The position numbers and the translations under genes are program-made. Below the pieces are notes generated by a model that was given only the letters and a program-made list of their open reading frames with translations, did not search any database and was not told the origin of the DNA. Below are positions 7,293-12,811 of a stretch of 16,663 bases of DNA, one piece after another; position 1 is the stretch's first letter, and the number at the start of each line of letters is the position of its first letter. This stretch comes from an uncultured Bacteroidota bacterium (lineage in GTDB: Bacteria; Bacteroidota; Bacteroidia; Bacteroidales; 4484-276): positions 1 to 16,663 of the forward strand of contig CAIYZW010001040.1 in the NCBI GenBank assembly GCA_903930725.1, read 5' to 3'.

Positions 7293-7327
7293 CAAAAAAA
7301 AGAAGGAATGTCGAAAACACTCCTTCT
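7293..7327 (-). terminator. Terminator of the exbB-exbD operon
   Basis: On the minus strand AGAAGGA (7327-7321) pairs with TCCTTCT (7307-7301), with two further pairs beyond one mismatch. It is followed immediately by a run of T (7301-7294 on that strand). It lies 27 bases after the stop of the second exbD. Confidence 0.75.
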
Positions 7328-7353
7328 ATTCTTTTAACCCTTAAAACGAAAAA

Positions 7354-7836
7354 TCAATTACCAGTAAAAAGATTCCCTTGTGAAGTCTTGCGTGTTGTGT
7401 AATTTATCAACAAAGCATTGTATTTTCTGAGTTCTTGTTTGATATCAGCAACAATACCCATTTTGGTATCCTGATCCACTTTTAATGATACGGTTAATTT
7501 ACGGCGGTCGGCTTCTTCTAATTTCTGACGCTCGGTGGCAATAAAATCACCGATATCGTTTGACGTTGCATATTGATCGTTAAGCTGGAGACGTGTTCCG
7601 CTGCCTGCAAGTTCCTTTTTATTAGGGAGACCTGCATAGATGTTACACACCAGAGATTTTTTCTCCAATTTCTGAACTTCGGATGCCAATGGAATTTTTA
7701 CCTTTACAATAAGTGTGGTTTCCCTGATTGTTGAAATTACAATAAAGAAAAACAAAAACATGAAGATAATATCGGACATTGAACCGGTATTGATCTGAGG
7801 AACTCCTCCCGATTTTTTATTCTTGAAACGTGCCAT
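7354..7836 (-). CDS. exbD: ExbD/TolR family transport protein, second copy
   Basis: Inner-membrane stator component of an ExbB/ExbD proton channel that harvests the proton motive force for a TonB-type transducer. The 160-residue protein has a short cytoplasmic N-terminus, one membrane segment at about 21-38 (SMSDIIFMFLFFFIVIS) carrying the conserved protonatable Asp at position 22, and a periplasmic domain of about 120 residues. It ends with a TRKTSQGNLFTGN tail. It follows the first exbD with one base between stop and start, so translation is probably coupled. It is the last gene of the operon. Which transducer it serves cannot be told; no tonB is present in the window. Confidence 0.92.
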   Translation of the reverse strand: MARFKNKKSGGVPQINTGSMSDIIFMFLFFFIVISTIRETTLIVKVKIPLASEVQKLEKKSLVCNIYAGLPNKKELAGSGTRLQLNDQYATSNDIGDFIATERQKLEEADRRKLTVSLKVDQDTKMGIVADIKQELRKYNALLINYTTRKTSQGNLFTGN

Positions 7837-7837
7837 G

Positions 7838-8407
7838 TTATTGGTCTCCTACATCTTTAGGTTCAGCTTCTGAAATCGAAATTGGAATGGCTTTTTGAAT
7901 CGCCTCAATAAGATTAGGATCAGTCAAATCCTTGAATTTTCGGTTAAACTTATCCATAGACAGTGCATTTCTGAGTTCATCAATTGCACCGGTCAGCTCA
8001 TTTTGAACTTTTATGTATGTGTTGTAGGAAGTTCCACGGTCGTTTTGAATAGAAATAACGCCTTTAGAAATCGGGTAATTCCCTAAATATGGAATATCTT
8101 CAAATTTCTTCTCAGGAAGCGTTTCGAGGTTTGAAGGATTCGAAATAAAATCCTTTGCTTGTTGGCGCAGCAATCTGATATCAGAAGGTTTGTTATCAAC
8201 AAGCAACCTGTCATTTTTATTGATCAGTACCGTAAAAATGTTTCTCTGCTTGATGTCGGCAGGTTTTGCATTTGGATCAGGAGGTGGTGGCAACTTTCTG
8301 AAAATACCACTATCCGTATTAATGGATGAGGTAAGCAGAAAGAAAGTCAGCAGCAGAAAGGAAATATCTGCCATTGAACCTGTGTTGATTTCCGGTGGTT
8401 TTTTCAT
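7838..8407 (-). CDS. exbD: ExbD/TolR family transport protein, first copy
   Basis: A 189-residue paralogue of the following gene. The pattern INTGSMADISFLLLTFFLLTSS puts the conserved Asp at position 14 at the start of the single membrane helix (about 13-29). A proline-rich stretch (KLPPPPDPNAKP, about 38-49) marks the entry into the periplasmic domain. Compared with its partner it has a longer C-terminal region (about 140-189). Two unlike ExbD proteins in one operon suggest a mixed ExbD dimer within the ExbB pentamer. This arrangement is common in Bacteroidota; the heterodimer itself is inference. It lies 22 bases after the 3-TM gene. Confidence 0.92.
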   Translation of the reverse strand: MKKPPEINTGSMADISFLLLTFFLLTSSINTDSGIFRKLPPPPDPNAKPADIKQRNIFTVLINKNDRLLVDNKPSDIRLLRQQAKDFISNPSNLETLPEKKFEDIPYLGNYPISKGVISIQNDRGTSYNTYIKVQNELTGAIDELRNALSMDKFNRKFKDLTDPNLIEAIQKAIPISISEAEPKDVGDQ

Positions 8408-8429
8408 ATCTTAAATTTATTTTTCAAGA

Positions 8430-8756
8430 TTACTCAAACCATTTTTTAACCTCAGCGTAAAACAAATAAAACACAGCACCAGCCATGAGTGCATAGGAGA
8501 CGATTAGCCCTGCTCCAATCATTTTTGATTGTGAAGGAGTTACTCCCATATTTTCGTAAAATACTCCCTGATCAGCCGGTGACACAAGGTAGATTAGAAA
8601 TAGAACCACCACAGCACCTATCGAAAACATTATCCCTTTTTTTGCATTCTTGAAATTCTGTACGGTATATCGTAACGGAAATCCAATCAATGCAACACAG
8701 GCTACTGTGAAAAGAATATAGGTGATAAATAAACCAATATTAATCCAGGTATCCAT
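8430..8756 (-). CDS. Small three-helix membrane protein of the ExbBD operon
   Basis: A 108-residue protein with three membrane segments (about 6-26, 42-60 and 80-100), a basic loop (NFKNAKKG) between the first two, and a periplasm-like loop (SPADQGVFYENMGVTPSQSK) between the second and third. It has no signal peptide or catalytic motif and its biochemical function is unknown. It sits six bases after exbB and 22 bases before exbD in the same operon. I recall a protein of this size and shape at the same place in many Bacteroidota ExbBD operons, so it is probably an accessory part of the channel complex. Confidence 0.8.
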   Translation of the reverse strand: MDTWINIGLFITYILFTVACVALIGFPLRYTVQNFKNAKKGIMFSIGAVVVLFLIYLVSPADQGVFYENMGVTPSQSKMIGAGLIVSYALMAGAVFYLFYAEVKKWFE

Positions 8757-8762
8757 AGTTGA

Positions 8763-9515
8763 TTACTGTTTTGCGTTTTTGTTCTTAACAAGAATATCCA
8801 TAAACGAAATGGTAGCGTCTTCCATCGAATTTACAAGGTTTTCAACTTTTGAAAGAAGATAGTTGTAAATTACCTGGAGGATAATAGCAACGATCAGACC
8901 GAATACGGTAGTAATAAGCGCAACTTTCATACCTGCAGCAACAATGGTTGGTGAAATATCACCGGCAACTTCGATAGCGGCGAAAGCCTGAACCATCCCT
9001 ACAACTGTACCAAGGAACCCGAGCATCGGGGCAAGTGCAATAAACAGGGTAATCCATGAAAGATTATTTTCGAGGCGGGCCATAACCACACCTCCATACG
9101 AAATAATGGATTTTTCGACAATATCAAGACCTTCTGAAACCCTGTCGAGACCTTGATAAAATACACTTGCAACTGGACCTTTGGTGTTTTTGCAAACTTC
9201 TTTAGCTGCTGCAATACCTTTGGTTTGAATAGCAGTTTCAACTTTATTTAAAAGTTTCTGATAATTAACGGTTGAAAGGTTCAAATAAACAATTCTTTCA
9301 ATTGAAAGTGCAAGTCCACCAATCAAACAAATTATGATAGGAGCCATCCATACCGGACCACCTTCAATAAATTTTTCCTTTAGGACATAATGGAATGATT
9401 TTTCTTCAACTACAGGAGTAGAAAGGGATGATGCTGCATTTTGTGCTTTGCTCATCATAAAAATTCCAACAGTAAGAACGCTTACTAACGATAAAAAAAC
9501 AATTACTTTTTTCAT
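8763..9515 (-). CDS. exbB: MotA/TolQ/ExbB proton-channel protein
   Basis: Pentameric inner-membrane component of an ExbB-ExbD motor that converts proton flow into mechanical work on a periplasm-spanning transducer. It has 250 residues. A hydrophobic N-terminus (MKKVIVFLSLVSVLTVGIFM) ends near SKAQ and looks like a signal peptide or extra helix. The classical three helices follow at about 53-78, 154-178 and 195-221. The pore-lining pattern is present: GFLGTVVGMV, with T170 corresponding to E. coli ExbB Thr148, and ALITTVFGLIVAI, with T203 corresponding to Thr181. It heads the operon of four genes. No convincing -33/-7 pair or terminator lies between it and tRNA-Ser 70 bases upstream, so read-through from the tRNA promoter is possible. 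Confidence 0.95.
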   Translation of the reverse strand: MKKVIVFLSLVSVLTVGIFMMSKAQNAASSLSTPVVEEKSFHYVLKEKFIEGGPVWMAPIIICLIGGLALSIERIVYLNLSTVNYQKLLNKVETAIQTKGIAAAKEVCKNTKGPVASVFYQGLDRVSEGLDIVEKSIISYGGVVMARLENNLSWITLFIALAPMLGFLGTVVGMVQAFAAIEVAGDISPTIVAAGMKVALITTVFGLIVAIILQVIYNYLLSKVENLVNSMEDATISFMDILVKNKNAKQ

Positions 9516-9585
9516 GGGTCAATTCTAATTTTAATTCATACTTTGTTTTTTGACTATAAATTATTAACAATTATTTTCAATTCTG

Positions 9586-9673
9586 CGGAGAGGAAGGGAT
9601 TCGAACCCCCGGTACGCTTGTGACGTACACGCGCTTTCCAAGCGCGCGCCTTCGACCGCTCGGCCACCTCTCC
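9586..9673 (-). tRNA. tRNA-Ser(GGA)
   Basis: An 88-base class II tRNA. The acceptor stem is GGAGAGG/CCTCTCC (9673-9667/9593-9587) with discriminator G9586. The anticodon stem CGCGC/GCGCG holds loop TTGGAAA, with anticodon GGA at 9639-9637 reading UCC and UCU. The long variable arm GTACG-loop-CGTAC is the serine identity element, and the T loop is TTCGAAT. The T stem contains two G-U pairs. Confidence 0.97.
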
Positions 9674-9716
9674 AAAAGTACAGGGATTTTAACATTATCT
9701 CCTATTTTTTAGGGCG

Positions 9717-9746
9717 CTAAAGTATATAAAAAAATAGTAATACAAA
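9717..9746 (-). promoter_or_regulatory. Putative tRNA-Ser promoter
   Basis: On the minus strand TTTG (9746-9743), an 18-base spacer and TACTTTAG (9724-9717, one mismatch to TAnnTTTG) lie about 44 bases before the tRNA 5' end. A second match, TACTTTTG at 9680-9673, overlaps the tRNA start and is too close to be used. Confidence 0.4.
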
Positions 9747-9858
9747 AATATCTTTCATTTTTCCGATGCTCCATCCGATTGTTTCCCAATTCATACCAAT
9801 GGCTCGAAACCAGAAAGTTTTAATAAAGGCATTGATTTGTAGCTTTAAATCAGGGATA

Positions 9859-10896
9859 TTAGATTGTTGTAATTTCTCCGCGAAGCGAGCTTGTTAGTTT
9901 TTCACGGATAATTCCAACGGAATTTTCGTTGCCAAACAGATACATCAATTTTGCAATGGCTGCTTCGGTGGTGATGTCTTTTCCACCAATTACACCAATA
10001 TTGCGAAGCGTAACACCGGTTTGGTACTTGTCCATATCAACGGAGCCACCCTGACATTGCGATACGTTTAAAATGATGATTCCGCTTTTAACAGCGTTTT
10101 CGAGTAATTTAAGAAACCACGCTTCGGTGGGAGCATTTCCGCTGCCATAAGTTTCGATGATTAATGCTTTCAATCCTTCCGTCTGTAAAAGGGCTTTTAC
10201 AGTATTTTCGGATATTCCCGGAAACAGCCTTAAAATCGAAATGTTGGTGTCCATCCGACTGTTAACTTTCAGGTTTTTAAAATTTGGCTTTCGGATGTTG
10301 GCAGGATGATATTTGATGTAAACGCCAACATCGGCCAGCGATGGGTAATTTGGCGATTTAAAAGCCTGGAAATTTTCGGCGTTGTACTTGATGGTGCGGT
10401 TTCCGCGCAGAAGTTGGTTTTCGAAATAAATGGCCACCTCGGGCACCACCGGCGTGTCGTCCACCCTGGCAGCGGCAATTTCGATGGAAGTAATAAAATT
10501 TTCACGGCCATCGGTCCTGATCATCCCAAGCGGCAGTTGCGAACCTGTGAGAATAACTGGCTTATTGAGATTTTCGAGCATAAAACTCAATGCTGACGCG
10601 GTGTAAGCCATGGTGTCAGAGCCGTGCAAAACGACAAAGCCATCGTAACTTTCGTAGTTCTTTTCGATAACATCGGCAATAGTAGCCCAAAATTTGGGAT
10701 TCATATTTGAGGAATCAATCACCGGGTCGAAACAATAATTTCCAATGTGATAATCAAGCAGTTTGAGCATCGGAATCTGCTGATAAATATTATCAAAATT
10801 AAAGGGTTTCAACACCCCTGTTTCGGCATCTTTTATCATCCCGATGGTTCCACCGGTGTAAATGACGAGGATTGAAGTTTTTGAGCCTGAATTCAT
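9859..10896 (-). CDS. ansA: Type I (cytoplasmic) L-asparaginase
   Basis: Hydrolyses L-asparagine to aspartate and ammonia. The 345-residue length and absence of a signal peptide fit the cytoplasmic type I enzyme. The first nucleophile block is IYTGGTIGM with T14. The second block is LHGSDTMAYTAS (90-101), where S93 occupies the place of the Thr usual in E. coli AnsA and D94 is kept. The catalytic Lys is in GNRTIKYNA (K170). The allosteric and C-terminal region is full length and ends SSLRGEITTI. The Ser for Thr change keeps the hydroxyl and should be tolerated. It follows tatD by six bases on the same strand, so the two form an operon. Confidence 0.95.
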   Translation of the reverse strand: MNSGSKTSILVIYTGGTIGMIKDAETGVLKPFNFDNIYQQIPMLKLLDYHIGNYCFDPVIDSSNMNPKFWATIADVIEKNYESYDGFVVLHGSDTMAYTASALSFMLENLNKPVILTGSQLPLGMIRTDGRENFITSIEIAAARVDDTPVVPEVAIYFENQLLRGNRTIKYNAENFQAFKSPNYPSLADVGVYIKYHPANIRKPNFKNLKVNSRMDTNISILRLFPGISENTVKALLQTEGLKALIIETYGSGNAPTEAWFLKLLENAVKSGIIILNVSQCQGGSVDMDKYQTGVTLRNIGVIGGKDITTEAAIAKLMYLFGNENSVGIIREKLTSSLRGEITTI

Positions 10897-10902
10897 AATT
10901 GT

Positions 10903-11688
10903 TTAGTCAAGATTTTCTATCGGAAATTGAAAAAGATCAACGGCATTTTTTGTAGTGATGGCAGCAACTTCGGCAATATCCATATTTTTAATCTCAGCCA
11001 GCTTTTCGACAACCAATTTAAGATAAGAACATTCGTTTCGCTTGCCGCGATGGGGTTTTGGTGTTAAAAAAGGAGCATCAGTTTCGAGTATGATATTTTC
11101 GAGCGGAATGTTTTCGACAACTTTATCGAGGCCTGAATTTTGAAAGGTTAATACGCCACCAATTCCAAGTTTGAAGCCCCAACCGATGATTTTTTCAGCT
11201 TGCGCCAGATTTCCGTTGAAGCAATGAAAAACGCCTGTCAGGTTTCCGTCAATCTCGCCGGCGATGACTTCAAAAATTTCGTCAAACGAATTACGTGAAT
11301 GCAAAACAACCGGTAACTGGTGCTTTTTTGCTAACGTTATTTGGGCTTTTAAAGCAATTTTTTGCGCTTCAAAAAAGGTTTTATCCCAATAAAGGTCAAT
11401 TCCGATTTCGCCAACGGCATAAAATTTTCTTTTGGTAAGCCAGCTTTCAACAACGGCAAGCTCTTCGATGTAATTTTCCTTCACATCCGTGGGGTGCAGG
11501 CCCATCATCGGGAAAATATTTTCGGGATATTTTTCGCACAAATCAAGCATCTCACCGATGGATTTGCTGTTGATATTTGGCAGCAGCATGTACCTGATAC
11601 CCTCGCCAATAGCGCGGTTTATCGCCAGGTCGCGATCATTGTTAAAAGCACCGAGGTAAAGATGCGCGTGTGTGTCGGTTAAGATCAT
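10903..11688 (-). CDS. tatD: TatD family metal-dependent hydrolase (DNase)
   Basis: A TIM-barrel amidohydrolase-type metalloenzyme. Family members are 3'-5' exonucleases linked to DNA repair, although substrates of most are untested. The 261-residue protein shows all metal ligands: DTHAHL (D5, H7, H9), GLHP (63-66), GEIGID (93-98, E94), LHSR (H130), HCF (H155) and ETDAP (D204). Catalytic residues are complete. It is first in a tatD-ansA operon. The start at 11688 is fixed because DTHAHL begins five residues later and no other start fits. The -7 box lies only four bases upstream of the ATG, so its mRNA may be leaderless. Confidence 0.93.
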   Translation of the reverse strand: MILTDTHAHLYLGAFNNDRDLAINRAIGEGIRYMLLPNINSKSIGEMLDLCEKYPENIFPMMGLHPTDVKENYIEELAVVESWLTKRKFYAVGEIGIDLYWDKTFFEAQKIALKAQITLAKKHQLPVVLHSRNSFDEIFEVIAGEIDGNLTGVFHCFNGNLAQAEKIIGWGFKLGIGGVLTFQNSGLDKVVENIPLENIILETDAPFLTPKPHRGKRNECSYLKLVVEKLAEIKNMDIAEVAAITTKNAVDLFQFPIENLD

Positions 11689-11692
11689 GCCG

Positions 11693-11700
11693 CAAAAATA
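11693..11700 (-). promoter_or_regulatory. Putative tatD promoter -7 box
   Basis: On the minus strand TATTTTTG fits TAnnTTTG and is followed by C. It ends four bases before the tatD ATG, so the predicted start of transcription falls on or next to the start codon. The -33 element is not clear. Confidence 0.45.
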
Positions 11701-11726
11701 TAGGTTTTCGGCCTCACAGGTTTTTA

Positions 11727-11734
11727 TATTTTTG
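11727..11734 (+). promoter_or_regulatory. Putative promoter -7 box of the glycosyltransferase gene
   Basis: TATTTTTG matches TAnnTTTG; TTTC, one base off the -33 TTTG, is 18 bases upstream. The predicted start near 11739 leaves about nine bases before the TTG start codon at 11748 and rules out starts inside tatD. Confidence 0.5.
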
Positions 11735-11747
11735 TAAAAATTTAAGA

Positions 11748-12749
11748 TTGAAAAAAATCCTCATCATCAGGCTTAGTTCCATCGGCGACATTGTGCTTAC
11801 CACGCCCATTGTGCGTTGCATCAAAACCCACTATCCCGAAGCCGAGCTCCATTATCTTACCAGGGATTCCTTCGCTTCCATCCTGCGCCAAAATCCATAC
11901 ATCAGCAAGGTTTTTACATTTAAAGATAAGGTTGATGAAGTAATTGCCGGGCTTAAAGCCGAAAATTACGATCATGTTGTTGATCTTCATAAAAATTTCA
12001 GGTCTTTAAAAGTGCGAATGAAGCTGGGAATTCCGGCTTCTTCGTTTCCAAAACTTAATTTTAAAAAATGGCTTTTGGTGCATTTTAAGATGAGAATGAT
12101 GCCCGACATCCACATTGTTGACCGCTATTTTAAAGCTGTGGAAGTTTTAGATGTCCGGAATGATTATCAGGGACTTGATTATTTTATTCCTGAAAAGGAT
12201 AAAATTGATTTAAGTTTTTTACCCGAAAAGCATCAAAATGGCTACATCGGACTGGTAATTGGCGGTAAGCACGGCACCAAACAATTGCCAACCGTAAAAG
12301 CTATAGATCTTATTAAAATACTTGATTTTCCTGTGGTGATTTTAGGTGGAAAAGAGGATGAGGCAGCAGCCGAAATGATTTGCTCCGAAGTTGGTGAAAA
12401 GGTTTTTAATGCCTGCGGGAAGTTTAATCTTAACCAATCCACCTGGCTTGTTCAGCAGGCAAAACTCATCATCACCAACGACACAGGATTAATGCACATT
12501 GCCGCTGCTTTTAATAAGAAAATTATTTCGGTTTGGGGAAATACTGTGCCGGAATTGGGCATGTACCCGTATTTGCCACAGTTTCCTCAAAATTCGGCAA
12601 TTTCTGAAGTTACAGGTCTAAAGTGCCGGCCATGTTCAAAGCTTGGTTTCGAAAAATGCCCCAAAGGCCATTTCGATTGCATGATGAAGCAGGATATTGA
12701 AGGCATCGCCGAAAAAGCCGTAGAATTTTTGGGCATCCCAGAAAAATAA
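11748..12749 (+). CDS. Glycosyltransferase family 9 (heptosyltransferase-like)
   Basis: A GT-B fold enzyme of the lipopolysaccharide heptosyltransferase family, expected to add a sugar from an ADP- or other nucleotide-linked donor to a cell-envelope acceptor at the inner membrane. The start is taken as TTG 11748, giving 333 residues beginning MKKILIIRLSSIGDIVLTTP, the family's N-terminal glycine-rich motif. Upstream in-frame starts lie inside tatD and before the -7 box. The C-terminal donor-binding block is TNDTGLMHIAAAF with the conserved Asp, and a Cys-rich tail follows (LKCRPCSKLGFEKC then PKGHFDCM) as in many Bacteroidota members. It is divergent from tatD and converges on nrdJ with 62 bases between stops. 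The exact acceptor is unknown. Confidence 0.9.
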   Translation: MKKILIIRLSSIGDIVLTTPIVRCIKTHYPEAELHYLTRDSFASILRQNPYISKVFTFKDKVDEVIAGLKAENYDHVVDLHKNFRSLKVRMKLGIPASSFPKLNFKKWLLVHFKMRMMPDIHIVDRYFKAVEVLDVRNDYQGLDYFIPEKDKIDLSFLPEKHQNGYIGLVIGGKHGTKQLPTVKAIDLIKILDFPVVILGGKEDEAAAEMICSEVGEKVFNACGKFNLNQSTWLVQQAKLIITNDTGLMHIAAAFNKKIISVWGNTVPELGMYPYLPQFPQNSAISEVTGLKCRPCSKLGFEKCPKGHFDCMMKQDIEGIAEKAVEFLGIPEK

Positions 12750-12790
12750 AAAATCCCAAAACCTGCCTTTTGAATGCTGATTTTGGGATT
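12744..12790 (-). terminator. Terminator of the ribonucleotide reductase gene
   Basis: A 10-bp stem AATCCCAAAA/TTTTGGGATT (12752-12761 with 12781-12790) and a 19-base loop is followed on the minus strand by a T-rich run (12753-12744). It lies between the convergent stops. On the + strand it is not followed by a T run, so it serves chiefly the minus-strand gene. Confidence 0.7.
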
Positions 12791-12811
12791 GATAATCAAA
12801 AGATTTATTTC

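Noticed and set aside
9520..9527. TAGAATTG on the minus strand as the exbB promoter
   Set aside because: It has one mismatch, no -33 partner, and lies four bases before the ATG; too weak to list.
9673..9680. TACTTTTG box as the tRNA-Ser promoter
   Set aside because: It overlaps the first base of the mature tRNA, so transcription would start inside the gene; an upstream pair at 9717-9746 fits better.
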